Positions 7,946-16,013 of a stretch of DNA of 29,553 nucleotides are shown here, piece after piece. Location: NCBI GenBank assembly GCA_937952085.1, contig CALFYQ010000337.1:1-29553 (forward strand), in the 5' to 3' direction. How positions within the stretch are numbered: the stretch's first letter is position 1; every line of letters begins with the position of its first letter. The position numbers were made by a program, and so were the translations under genes. This DNA is from an uncultured Paracoccaceae bacterium (GTDB lineage Bacteria; Pseudomonadota; Alphaproteobacteria; Rhodobacterales; Rhodobacteraceae). The notes below the pieces were generated by a model, which saw only the letters and a program-made list of their open reading frames with translations, did no database searches and was not told where the DNA came from.

Positions 7946-9130
7946 ATGGCGCGCCGCATCGGCCTCGGCCTCGCCGCCCTCGCCGCAATCGCGTTCGCGG
8001 CGGCGCTGATCTGGCGGGAGCCGCTGGAGCGGCTCTACCGCGTCAACACGCTTTTCGACGAGGATCGGATCGTCGCCAACTTCTCCGACATGGGCGCGAT
8101 GTTTCTTACCGCCCCCGTGCCCCGGAGCGGCCCGGTCCACGAATTCGCAGCCGCGCCGCGCCCGCTGCCGGCGCAGTTCGCCGGCCCGTCCGGCCCGCTC
8201 GACACGGCGGAGTTCCTCGCCCGCACCGCCACCACGTCGCTCCTCGTCCTCCGCGGCGACCGGGTGGAGTTCGAAAGCTACTATCTCGGCACCGGGCCGG
8301 AGGACCTTCGGATCTCATGGTCCGTCGCCAAGTCGTTCCTGGCGACGATGGTCGGCGTCGCGCTCGACGAGGGCGCGATCCGCTCGCTGGACGATCCGGC
8401 GGCGGACTACGTCCCGGCGCTGAAGGGCTCGGCCTATGAGGGCGCGACACTTCGCAACCTGCTCACCATGTCCTCCGGCGTGGCATTCGACGAGGACTAT
8501 CTCGATTTCTGGAGCGACATCAACAAGATGGGCCGGGAGCTGGCGCTCGGCGGCTCGCTCGATGCCTTCGCCGCCGGGCTGAAGGAGCGGGCCGGCCCGC
8601 CGGGCGCCGCGCATCGCTATGTCTCCATCGACACCCATGTCGTCGGCATGGTGCTCCGCGCCGCGACGGGGCGTTCGGTCCCCGACTACATGGCTGAAAA
8701 GCTCTGGTCCAAGATCGGCCCGGAGGCGGACGGCTACTACGTCACCGACGGCGACGGCGCCGCCTTCGTTCTCGGCGGCCTCAACATCCGCACGCGGGAC
8801 TACGCCCGCTTCGGCCGCCTGATCCTCCGCGGCGGCGACTGGGAGGGCGCCCGGATCGTCCCCGCCGAGTGGGTCGCGGCGATGACGGCGCAGCAGGCCC
8901 CGCCGCCGGCCGAGCCGACCGACCGCGGCTACGGCTTCCAGTGGTGGCTGCCGCCCGCGGCGGACGGTGAGGTCTACGCCATCGGCGTCTACGGCCAGTT
9001 CATCTGGGTCGACCGGAAGGCCGGCGTGGTGATCGTGAAAACCTCCGCCGATCGCGCCTTCTCCGCGAACGACGATCTCCACGAGGACGAAACCCTCGCC
9101 TTCTTCCGCGCCGTCGCCCGCGGCGGCTGA
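7946..9130 (+). CDS. Beta-lactamase-fold serine hydrolase (class C-like / 6-aminohexanoate-dimer hydrolase type)
   Basis: A 394-residue serine hydrolase of the beta-lactamase/penicillin-binding-protein fold. An N-terminal hydrophobic segment (residues about 4-22) without a clear cleavage site suggests a membrane anchor and a periplasmic active domain. The catalytic SxxK is S126-V-A-K129. The tyrosine motif is YVS at 225-227, the variant seen in nylon-oligomer-hydrolase-like enzymes. The C-terminal GYGFQWWLP block and YGQFIWVDR are also typical of that group. It is more likely an esterase or amidase than an antibiotic-resistance enzyme. It is second gene of an operon with the YbfF-like esterase, and its stop is two bases from the convergent glutathione transferase gene. 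Confidence 0.85.
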   Translation: MARRIGLGLAALAAIAFAAALIWREPLERLYRVNTLFDEDRIVANFSDMGAMFLTAPVPRSGPVHEFAAAPRPLPAQFAGPSGPLDTAEFLARTATTSLLVLRGDRVEFESYYLGTGPEDLRISWSVAKSFLATMVGVALDEGAIRSLDDPAADYVPALKGSAYEGATLRNLLTMSSGVAFDEDYLDFWSDINKMGRELALGGSLDAFAAGLKERAGPPGAAHRYVSIDTHVVGMVLRAATGRSVPDYMAEKLWSKIGPEADGYYVTDGDGAAFVLGGLNIRTRDYARFGRLILRGGDWEGARIVPAEWVAAMTAQQAPPPAEPTDRGYGFQWWLPPAADGEVYAIGVYGQFIWVDRKAGVVIVKTSADRAFSANDDLHEDETLAFFRAVARGG

Positions 9131-9132
9131 GT

Positions 9133-10122
9133 TCAGGCGGCCTTCAGCCGCTCACGCCCGTGCGGCGCCGTCCAGTCCAGCACCGGCCCGGTCGAGACGA
9201 TCCGGTGCGGATTGATCGTGTCGTGGCTGTAGAGATAGTGGCGCCGGATATGGTCGAACCGCACCGTCCCCGCGACGCCCGGCCATTGGTAGAGTTCGCG
9301 CGCATAGGCCCAGAGGTTCGGATGGTCGATCAGCCGCCGCCGGTCGCATTTGAAATGGCCGACATAGACCGGGTCGAACCGCGCCAGCGTGGTGAAGAGC
9401 CGCCAGTCCGCCTCGGTGATCCGCTCGCCCGCCACGTAGCGCCGCGTGGCCAGAAGGCCCTCCAGCCAGTCCAGCGTCGCGAAGACCTCCTCCACCGCCT
9501 CGTCATAGGCGGCCTGCGTGGTGGCGAAGCCGGCGCGATAGACGCCATTGTTGAGCCCCGGATAGACGCGCGCGTTGATCGCATCGATCTCGCCGCGCAG
9601 CGGCTTCGGATAGAAATCCAGCTTGTTCCCGGTCAGCGCGTCGAAGGCCGCGTTGAACATGCGGATGATCTCGGCGCTCTCGTTCGAGACGATGGTCTCG
9701 CGCTCCGCGTCCCAGAGCACCGGAACCGTCACCCGCGTCGTCGCCTTCGGATCGGCCTCGGTATAGACCTCGTGAAGCCGGCGCTTGCCGAGCAGCCGGT
9801 CCCCCGTCGCCCCCGCGAAATCGGTCTCGAAGGTCCAGCCCTCCGAGAGCATCTCCGGATGGACGACGCTGACGCCGATATGCGGCGCAAGCCCCTTGAG
9901 CTCGCGGAAGATCAGCGTCCGGTGCGCCCAGGGGCAGGCGTAGGAGACGTACAGGTGATAGCGCCCGCTCTCCGCCGGAAAACCGCCCTCGCCGCTCGGG
10001 CCGGCTGCGCCGTCCGCCGTCACCCAGTTCCGGAACGAGGATTCCTGCCGCTCGAAGGCGCCGCCGCTCTTCCCGGTGTCGTACCAGACGTCGTTCCAGA
10101 CGCCGTCGATCAGCTTGCCCAT
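9133..10122 (-). CDS. yqjG: Glutathione S-transferase, Xi class (glutathionyl-hydroquinone reductase)
   Basis: A 329-residue Xi-class glutathione transferase that reduces glutathionyl-hydroquinones. The catalytic cysteine motif YACPWAHR is intact near residue 60, followed by the thioredoxin-like N-domain and an all-helical C-domain with YVAGERITEADWRLF. Length matches YqjG/EcfG/PcpF (about 320-330). An in-frame ATG eight codons earlier (10146) exists. ATG 10122 is preferred because an AAGGAGGA ribosome-binding site lies just upstream of it (10126-10133) and the protein then begins MGKLIDGVW, the family start. It stands alone, convergent with the beta-lactamase-fold gene. Confidence 0.92.
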   Translation of the reverse strand: MGKLIDGVWNDVWYDTGKSGGAFERQESSFRNWVTADGAAGPSGEGGFPAESGRYHLYVSYACPWAHRTLIFRELKGLAPHIGVSVVHPEMLSEGWTFETDFAGATGDRLLGKRRLHEVYTEADPKATTRVTVPVLWDAERETIVSNESAEIIRMFNAAFDALTGNKLDFYPKPLRGEIDAINARVYPGLNNGVYRAGFATTQAAYDEAVEEVFATLDWLEGLLATRRYVAGERITEADWRLFTTLARFDPVYVGHFKCDRRRLIDHPNLWAYARELYQWPGVAGTVRFDHIRRHYLYSHDTINPHRIVSTGPVLDWTAPHGRERLKAA

Positions 10123-10295
10123 GACGTCCTCCTTCGCGTTCAACATGGGGCCGCGACGCCGGAAGGCGAAGGCGCGGTTCGTCAGGAAACCGTTGCTTCA
10201 TCGGAAACACTCGCGGCGGTAACCTCCTGCTTCCACTCCGGGGTGGAAACTCGCGCCCCGTCGCGCGAAAAGTGCGGACGGCAGGGAGATCTCAG

Positions 10296-10745
10296 GTGAA
10301 GAAGCGCGTTCTCGCCGTCGCCTCGGGCGGCGGGCACTGGCAACAGATGATGCTGCTGCGTCCCGCCTTCGAGGGGATGCAGGTCTTCTACCTCACCACC
10401 CTGCCCGGCCTGCCGGAACAGTTCGGCGCCGCGCCCGCCGCCATCGTGCCGGATGCGAACCGCAACGAGCGGGTGGCGACGCTCCGCTCCGCCCTCGCCA
10501 TCTTCCTTCGCCTCCTTCGCTTCCGCCCGCATGTGGTGATCTCGACCGGCGCGCTGCCGGGCGTGATCGCGCTGGCGCTCGGTCGGCTCGTCGGGGCGCG
10601 GACGATCTGGGTCGATTCCGTCGCCAACGCCGAGGAGATGTCGATGTCGGGCCGCCTCGCCCGCCGCTTCGCCCATCTCTGGCTCAGCCAGTGGGCGCAT
10701 GTGGCCAAGGCCGAGGGCGCCGAATATGCGGGGGCGGTGCTGTGA
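10296..10745 (+). CDS. Alg14/PssD-like glycosyltransferase membrane subunit
   Basis: A 149-residue homologue of the Alg14/PssD/EpsF half of split GT-B glycosyltransferases. It forms the N-terminal acceptor-side half and recruits the catalytic partner to the membrane. The glycine-rich loop ASGGGHWQQMMLL, the LRFRPHVVISTGALPG segment and the WVDSVANAEEMS motif are characteristic. A GTG start at 10296 is chosen because GGGAGA sits six bases upstream; an ATG eight codons earlier lacks a site. Its stop overlaps the next gene's GTG (GTGA), implying coupled, near-equimolar translation. The donor is probably UDP-GlcNAc or UDP-GlcA, which cannot be decided here. Confidence 0.85.
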   Translation: MKKRVLAVASGGGHWQQMMLLRPAFEGMQVFYLTTLPGLPEQFGAAPAAIVPDANRNERVATLRSALAIFLRLLRFRPHVVISTGALPGVIALALGRLVGARTIWVDSVANAEEMSMSGRLARRFAHLWLSQWAHVAKAEGAEYAGAVL

Positions 10746-11224
10746 TCTTCGCGACCGTCGGCACCCAGCTTCCCTTTCCGCGCCTGATCGACGCGCTGGC
10801 CGCGCTCGCCCCCGGCCTCGGCGAGGAGATCGTCGCGCAAACCGGCCCCGCCACGCCGGAGGAAACCGCCCGCTGGGGCGCCCTCACCCTCGCCCCCGCG
10901 CTGACGCCCGCCGAATTCGAAGCGCGCTTCGCCGCCGCCCGCATCGTCGTCGCCCATGCCGGGATCGGCACCATCCTCTCGGCGAAGCGGCTCGGGCGGC
11001 CGCTGGTCCTGCTGCCGCGCCGCGCCGCGCTCGGCGAGCACCGGAACGATCACCAGATGGCGACAGCCCGCCAGGTCGCGGAATTCCCCGGCGTCCACGT
11101 CGCTTGGGAGGCGTCGGACCTCGCCCCGCTCCTCGCGCGGACCGATCTCGAACCCGCCTCCGCCGCGCCCTCGCCCTCGGCCGAAAAGCTGATCGCCCGG
11201 CTCCGCGCCTTCATCGCGGGATGA
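10742..11224 (+). CDS. Alg13/PssE-like glycosyltransferase catalytic subunit
   Basis: A 160-residue C-terminal GT-B half (glycosyltransferase family 28 C-domain, Alg13/PssE type) that binds the UDP-sugar. It begins IFATVGTQLPFPRLIDAL, the hallmark of the family, and holds the donor-binding AHAGIGTILSAKRLGRPLVLLPR with GEHRNDHQ. It starts with GTG overlapping the Alg14-like stop by four bases. The 3' end overlaps the convergent cobA gene by 14 bases. No polysaccharide polymerase, flippase or other glycosyltransferase gene is nearby, so the product of this pair (surface glycan or glycolipid) is unknown. Confidence 0.87.
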   Translation: MIFATVGTQLPFPRLIDALAALAPGLGEEIVAQTGPATPEETARWGALTLAPALTPAEFEARFAAARIVVAHAGIGTILSAKRLGRPLVLLPRRAALGEHRNDHQMATARQVAEFPGVHVAWEASDLAPLLARTDLEPASAAPSPSAEKLIARLRAFIAG

Positions 11225-11990
11225 GGTCGAGGCCGAGCCGACGCACCTTCCCGACGCAGACGATCGCCGGCGCGAGGACGCCCTTCGCCGCCGCCACGTC
11301 CGCGGCGTCGGCCAGGGTCGCCTCGAACACCGCCTGACGCGCCGTCGTCGCCTCCCGCACGATCACCACCGGCTCCTCGGGCGGCCGCCCGCCCGCGATC
11401 AGCGCCGCCGAAATCTCGGCGAGGTGCTTCATCCCCATGTAGATCACCAGAACCTGCCCGCCCCGCGCCAGCGCGGCCCAGTCGACTGAGGGCGCGGCGC
11501 CAGACTGGTCGTGCCCGGTGACGAAGACGAGCGTCTGGTTCACGTCCCGGTGCGTCGCCGGGATGCCGGCGGCGGCGAGCCCGCCAATCCCCGCGGTGAT
11601 GCCGGGCACGATGCGGAAGGCGACGCCGGCCGCCGCCAGCCCCTCCGCCTCCTCGCCGCCGCGCCCGAAGAGGAACGGGTCGCCGCCCTTCAGCCGCACC
11701 ACCCGTTTCCCGCTGCGGGCGAGCGCGATCAGCCGCTCGGTGATGTCCGCCTGCCGCGCCGAAGGGCGGCCGCCGCGCTTGCCGGCCGCAATCCGCTCGG
11801 CCTCCGGCGGCGCAAAGGCGAGCGTCTCGTCAGAGACGAGCGCGTCGTGCACCACAACCTCCGCTTGAGAAAGCGCGTTCAGCGCATGCAGCGTCAGGAG
11901 CCCCGGATCGCCCGGCCCTGCGCCCACCAGCCACACTTCTCCCGCGGCAAGTCTCGGCCAGGCCCCGCCCGGATGCGGCGGAAGTGTCAT
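11211..11990 (-). CDS. cobA: Uroporphyrinogen-III C-methyltransferase
   Basis: A 259-residue SAM-dependent methylase that makes precorrin-2 from uroporphyrinogen III, the branch to cobalamin and siroheme. Family signatures are the N-terminal VGAGPGDPGLLTL loop, VVHDALVS, RLKGGDPFLFGRGGEEAE with the SAM-binding glycines, PGITAGIGG, PATHRD and VIYMGMKHL. It is the single-domain form (no CysG N-terminal part). No other cob or nitrite-reductase gene is visible on either side. It overlaps the Alg13-like gene tail-to-tail by 14 bases. About 125 bases separate its start from the divergent SH3b gene. Confidence 0.93.
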   Translation of the reverse strand: MTLPPHPGGAWPRLAAGEVWLVGAGPGDPGLLTLHALNALSQAEVVVHDALVSDETLAFAPPEAERIAAGKRGGRPSARQADITERLIALARSGKRVVRLKGGDPFLFGRGGEEAEGLAAAGVAFRIVPGITAGIGGLAAAGIPATHRDVNQTLVFVTGHDQSGAAPSVDWAALARGGQVLVIYMGMKHLAEISAALIAGGRPPEEPVVIVREATTARQAVFEATLADAADVAAAKGVLAPAIVCVGKVRRLGLDLIPR

Positions 11991-12042
11991 GCCGCCAGCC
12001 GTTCGCGCAAAGCTCGTCCCAAGGCGTGGCTCCTACCTATGG

Positions 12043-12071
12043 TTGCTTTCAGGCGTGGTTAACATTATGTT
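12043..12071 (+). promoter_or_regulatory. Predicted sigma-70-type promoter of the SH3b gene
   Basis: TTGCTT (12043-12048), a 17-base spacer and TATGTT (12066-12071) give a good match in an AT-richer patch between cobA and the SH3b gene. Start of transcription would be near 12078, about 38 bases before ATG 12116. Confidence 0.45.
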
Positions 12072-12115
12072 CGAAATGTGGCGGGGCGGGGTGGCCCCGA
12101 ATCGGGCTGGGGCCT

Positions 12116-12532
12116 ATGCGAGTTGTTCTGATATATCTCGCCTTGGGTGCGGCGGCTGGCGCGTTCGCGATGGAAGGTCGCCTGGAACGCGCCGAACCGG
12201 GCGTCCTCCCGATTGTCAGCGCAGACGCCTCCGCCCATGCCGGCCATCTCCCTCGCTCCGAGGCGCCCTCCCTCGCCGATCTCCGCGTCGTGCCTGCGGC
12301 GCACGCCGCGACGAGGGGCGATCAGCGAAAGGTCTACGTCACGGGCTCGCTCGTCAATCTTCGCGCCGGGCCGGGCCTTGCGCACCGGATGATCTCGGTC
12401 GCCGAGTTCGGCGACACGCTCGAGATCGCGGGCGCGGAAGAGGCGGGCTGGCTGCCGGTGACGGAACTCGCAACCGGCGCCTCGGCCTGGATCTCGGCGG
12501 ATTTCGTCTCGCCGGCCGCGCCGGGCCGCTGA
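12116..12532 (+). CDS. Secreted SH3b-domain protein
   Basis: A 138-residue protein. Residues 1-18 form a signal peptide (MRVVLIYLALGAAAGAFA). After a linker of about 50 residues there is one bacterial SH3 domain at roughly 73-134 with the diagnostic VNLRAGPG turn, then a stretch ending GWLPV and AWISADFV. Such domains bind peptidoglycan or partner proteins in the periplasm. The frame is open to 11984, but the predicted promoter lies inside that extension and only ATG 12116 gives a signal peptide. Only a weak ribosome-binding site (GGGG) is seen. It is divergent from cobA, and the next gene starts 105 bases on. Confidence 0.8.
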   Translation: MRVVLIYLALGAAAGAFAMEGRLERAEPGVLPIVSADASAHAGHLPRSEAPSLADLRVVPAAHAATRGDQRKVYVTGSLVNLRAGPGLAHRMISVAEFGDTLEIAGAEEAGWLPVTELATGASAWISADFVSPAAPGR

Positions 12533-12637
12533 GTTTACAGAAACCTCGCGTGAGGGGTTGCGCCGGGCGAAGGCCGCACCGATTTTGCGGCTGCCGCCCG
12601 TGACGCGGCGCGTCGACTGGCAGGATAGGAGCCGCCT

Positions 12638-13579
12638 TTGATCGCACTCATGCTGGTCGGCGGCTTCGGGCTCCTGGTCCTGGGCGGCGAAGGTCTGGTG
12701 CGCGGCGCCGCGACGCTGGCGCTCAGGGCCGGCCTCTCGCCGCTGCTCGTCGGTCTCACCGTGGTCGGCTTCGGAACCTCGCTGCCCGAATTGCTGACCA
12801 GCGTCGAAGCCTCCTTCGCCAATGCGCCGGGCATCGCGATCGGCAACGTCGTCGGCTCCAACATCGCCAACATCCTGCTGATCCTCGGCGTCGCCGCGCT
12901 GATCCGCCCGGTTCCGGTCGGCCGGGCGGGCTTCCGGCGGGATGGGTTCGCCGTGGTGCTCGCCACCGCGCTCGGCGTCGCGATCTGCCTTCTCGGGGAG
13001 ATCGGCCGCCTCGCCGGCCTCGTGCTTCTGGCCGGGCTCTGCCTCTATCTCTACATCGCCTGGCGCGGCGAGCGCAGCGACCCCGAGGCGGAGGCGGAGG
13101 ACGACCTGCCGGGAGAGAAGAGTGGCTCGCCCTGGCTCGCGCTCGTCTACCTCCTCCTCGGCTTCGCGGCGATGCTGGCGGGGGCGAAGATGCTCGTCTT
13201 CGGCGCCATCGACCTCGCCCGCGGCCTCGGCGTCTCGGAGGCGGTGATCGGCCTCACCGTCGTCGCCATCGGCACCTCGCTCCCGGAGCTTGTCACCTCG
13301 GTCGTCGCCGCGATCCGCAAGCATTCGGACATCGCCTTCGGCAACGTCCTCGGCTCCAACATCTTCAACATCCTCGGCATTCTCGGCGCGACGGCGGTCA
13401 TCGCGCCGCTTCGCGCGCCGGACGAGATCCTCGATCTCGACGTCTGGGTGATGTCGGCGGCGACGCTGGGGCTGATCTTCGTCGCCGTCACCTCGTGGAA
13501 GATCACCCGCTTCGAGGGTGGGCTGATGGTCGGCGCCTATCTCGTCTATCTCGGCTATCTCGCCATCGGCGCCGCCTGA
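12638..13579 (+). CDS. yrbG: Calcium/sodium antiporter, CaCA superfamily (YrbG type)
   Basis: A 313-residue inner-membrane cation exchanger. The two inverted alpha-repeats are clear: GLTVVGFGTSLPELLTSV plus GNVVGSNIANILLILG in the first half, and GLTVVAIGTSLPELVTSV plus GNVLGSNIFNILGILG in the second. The ion-binding glutamates sit in each SLPE. About ten hydrophobic helices are visible, with a short acidic cytoplasmic loop (EAEAEDD) in the middle. The start is TTG at 12638: AGGAG at 12627-12631 is six bases upstream of it, whereas the in-frame ATG at 12650 would be 18 bases away. The stop is two bases from the convergent CoA-transferase gene. Confidence 0.9.
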   Translation: MIALMLVGGFGLLVLGGEGLVRGAATLALRAGLSPLLVGLTVVGFGTSLPELLTSVEASFANAPGIAIGNVVGSNIANILLILGVAALIRPVPVGRAGFRRDGFAVVLATALGVAICLLGEIGRLAGLVLLAGLCLYLYIAWRGERSDPEAEAEDDLPGEKSGSPWLALVYLLLGFAAMLAGAKMLVFGAIDLARGLGVSEAVIGLTVVAIGTSLPELVTSVVAAIRKHSDIAFGNVLGSNIFNILGILGATAVIAPLRAPDEILDLDVWVMSAATLGLIFVAVTSWKITRFEGGLMVGAYLVYLGYLAIGAA

Positions 13580-13581
13580 TT

Positions 13582-14712
13582 TCAGGCGGCGAATTCGGCG
13601 CGGATCGCAGCGCCGTGGCTGTCGATGGCGGGCGCCGCCGCCGGGCCGGTCCAGTCCGCCCGCGCCGCGCTCGCCGGCAGATCGACCGCCCTAGCGTCGA
13701 TTTCGGCCGTGACGCGCCTCAGATGCGGGTGGCGGGAGAGGCCCGCCACGTCGTTCACCTCGCCCCAGGCGATCCGCGCGCCGTCGAGAAGCGCCTTCAG
13801 CTCCTCCGCCCCGCGCCGCGCGAAGGCCGCGCCGACGGCCTCGTCCGTCTCCGCCCGATGCGCGACGCGGGCGCCGTTGGTCGCGAAGCGCGGATCGGCG
13901 CCGAGTTCCCGCTGCCCGAGAATCTCCGCCGCCAGCGCCCGCCATTCCCGGTCCGACTGCACCGAGATGAGAAGGAGCCGCCCGTCCGCCGTCGCGAAGG
14001 CGCCATAGGGCGCGATCGAAGGATGCGCGAGGCCGACCCGCCCCGGCGCCTTGCCGAGATAGTCGTGGTGGAGAAGCGGCACCGTCATCCACTCCGCCAG
14101 CACGTCGAAGAGCGAAACCTCGATCTCGGCGCCGAGCCCGAACCGCGCCTGTCGCACCAGCGCCGCCGAGATCGCGCCGAAGGCGGTCAGCCCGGCGCCG
14201 ATATCGGCGACGGAGACCCCCACCCTGCCCCGCGGCCCCGGCCCGCCAGAGACCTCGATCAGCCCCGATTCCGCCTGAATCAGCAGGTCATAGGCCTTCC
14301 GCGCCGCGCCCGGCCCGGTCGGCCCGAAGCCCGAGATGCCGCAGGTCACCAGCCGCGCATCCTCCGCCCGGAGCGCCGCCGCGCCGAGCCCGAGCCGCTC
14401 CGCCGCGCCGACCGCGAGGTTCTGCACGAAGACATCCGCACGCGCGACCATGCGGTGCGCAAGCGCGAGGTCCGCCGGCGCCTTCAGGTCCAGCGCCACG
14501 CTCTCCTTGCCCTGGTTCAGCCAGGCGAAATAGGAGCTTCCGCCATTCGCCGCCCGGTCGTAGCCGCGCGCGAAATCGCCTTCCGGCCGCTCGATCTTGA
14601 TCACCCGCGCGCCCGCCTCGGCGAGCCGGCGCGTGGCGAGCGGCGCCGCCACCGCCTGTTCGAGGGCGACGACGAGAAGGCCGGAAAGCGGTTTGGGCGA
14701 GGCGTCTGACAT
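13582..14712 (-). CDS. CoA-transferase family III (CaiB/BaiF type)
   Basis: A 376-residue class III CoA-transferase, moving CoA between carboxylic acids through a mixed anhydride on an aspartate. The catalytic Asp is Asp142 in KAYDLLIQAESGL. The N-terminal block GLLVVALEQAVAAPLATRRLAEAGA is standard for the family, as are the WLNQGKESVALDLK segment and the VGVSVADIGAG run before the second lobe. The frame is open upstream to 15156, but that region lies under another gene. ATG 14712 gives the family N-terminus. The substrate is not deducible, because the neighbours are not a fatty-acid or carnitine pathway. Convergent with the antiporter gene. Confidence 0.88.
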   Translation of the reverse strand: MSDASPKPLSGLLVVALEQAVAAPLATRRLAEAGARVIKIERPEGDFARGYDRAANGGSSYFAWLNQGKESVALDLKAPADLALAHRMVARADVFVQNLAVGAAERLGLGAAALRAEDARLVTCGISGFGPTGPGAARKAYDLLIQAESGLIEVSGGPGPRGRVGVSVADIGAGLTAFGAISAALVRQARFGLGAEIEVSLFDVLAEWMTVPLLHHDYLGKAPGRVGLAHPSIAPYGAFATADGRLLLISVQSDREWRALAAEILGQRELGADPRFATNGARVAHRAETDEAVGAAFARRGAEELKALLDGARIAWGEVNDVAGLSRHPHLRRVTAEIDARAVDLPASAARADWTGPAAAPAIDSHGAAIRAEFAA

Positions 14713-14841
14713 GGCCGCAACAGGGCGGAAAGCGCCGCCGCGCGCAAGGGGCGCCGCCCGCATGGTGACGAATGGCGCGGCCGCCGCCCGCCTCGCCGTG
14801 ATAGGATCCTCCTCAAACGCGGAAAGCGGGAAGGGCCTGCC

Positions 14842-16008
14842 ATGAAAACGCGCGTCTATTTCGCCAGCAACCGGGACGTGATCCACGAAAGCTCGAAATC
14901 GGGCGATGTCTTCGGCGACCGGTTCAACGCCAACGGCCCGCAATGCTTCCGCGTCGGCCAGGCCGACCTGCGCCTCAAGGGCAGGGACCCGAAGGACGAC
15001 GACGCCTGGTCGGTCGGCCAGACCCGGCTCTACCCGGAGACGCTGGAGGACGGAAAGCCGCGGGACCCGAAGCTGAAGCTCGGCTCCGCCTCGCTCTTCG
15101 AGGATCTCCGCGTCACGCTGAAGGCCGAGCCGCTCGACGTCATCGTCTACCTCCACGGCTTCGCCAACGACTTCCAGAACGCCGCGATCCGCGCCGGCCA
15201 GCTACAGGCGCTCTATGGCGGCGGCGCGCAGAAGGCCATCGTGGTGATGTTCTCCTGGCCGTCGAACGGCGAGGTGCAGCCGGCCTGGAACTACTTCTCC
15301 GACCGGGAGGATGCGGAGGCCTCCGGCCTCGCCATGGGCCGCGCGCTGAAGCGGCTGGCCGACTTCCTTGCCGAGATGCGCGCGGCGGACCGGGAGGCGG
15401 TGCTCGCCGCCCGCCGCGCCGGCGGCGCGCCGGACCCGAACGACCTCGTCCAGTGCACCCGCCGCCTCCACCTCGTCGCGCATTCGATGGGCAACTGGGC
15501 GCTCCGCCACGCCATCCGCAAGTTCGTCGAACTGAACGGCGCCAAGGCCCCGCGCATCTTTGACAACGCCTTCCTGATGGCCGCCGACGAGGACCATGAC
15601 GCGCTGACCGCGCCGGAAAAGCTGCAGCCGCTGACCGGGCTCGCCAGCAAGGTCTTCGTCTATCACGCCGCCAACGACGTGGCGCTGACCATCTCCGACA
15701 AGACCAAGGGCCTGCCGGACCGGCTCGGCGCCGACGGGCCGACCAATCTCGACCTCGCGGACGAGCGCGTCTACGCCATCGATTGCGGCCGCGTCAGCAA
15801 GACGACGCTGTTCCACGGCCGGCATCAGTATTACCGGCTCCGCGACGAGGCGATCGAGGACGTGCGCCTCACCCTCTCCGGCGCCCCGCAGGAGGGCCGC
15901 CCCGGCCGCGTCACGGTCCGCGAGGGAAGAAGCTGGCGGCTCGAACCCGCACCCGGCGCGAAACTGGCCGAGACCGCGCCGCGGGAGCCCGAGCGGATCG
16001 ACCGCTAG
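14842..16008 (+). CDS. DUF900-type alpha/beta-hydrolase
   Basis: A 388-residue soluble protein of the DUF900-like alpha/beta-hydrolase group. The N-terminus RVYFASNRD is the family's opening strand. The oxyanion region is YLHGFAND (His105-Gly106), the FSWPSNG motif that marks this family is at about 137-143, and the nucleophile elbow is VAHSMGN with Ser215. A late HGRHQYY segment (about residue 330) is a candidate for the catalytic His. There is no signal peptide. AAGGG lies about six bases before the ATG. The C-terminal 50 residues are charged and probably flexible. Substrate unknown. Five bases separate its stop from the convergent nadK gene. Confidence 0.8.
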   Translation: MKTRVYFASNRDVIHESSKSGDVFGDRFNANGPQCFRVGQADLRLKGRDPKDDDAWSVGQTRLYPETLEDGKPRDPKLKLGSASLFEDLRVTLKAEPLDVIVYLHGFANDFQNAAIRAGQLQALYGGGAQKAIVVMFSWPSNGEVQPAWNYFSDREDAEASGLAMGRALKRLADFLAEMRAADREAVLAARRAGGAPDPNDLVQCTRRLHLVAHSMGNWALRHAIRKFVELNGAKAPRIFDNAFLMAADEDHDALTAPEKLQPLTGLASKVFVYHAANDVALTISDKTKGLPDRLGADGPTNLDLADERVYAIDCGRVSKTTLFHGRHQYYRLRDEAIEDVRLTLSGAPQEGRPGRVTVREGRSWRLEPAPGAKLAETAPREPERIDR

Positions 16009-16013
16009 GCGGG

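Noticed and set aside
7946..9130. Antibiotic-resistance beta-lactamase
   Set aside because: The SxxK and YxS motifs place it in the broad serine-hydrolase group near nylon-oligomer hydrolases. The wording of the C-terminal blocks does not fit class A, C or D resistance enzymes.
10230..10250. Short hairpin TTCCAC/GTGGAA upstream of the Alg14-like gene
   Set aside because: Only six base pairs, not near a gene end or start in a telling way, and common by chance at this composition.
13582..15156. Long form of the CoA-transferase starting at 15156
   Set aside because: The extra 148 codons overlap the hydrolase gene at 14842 and read as shadow sequence. ATG 14712 gives the normal family start.
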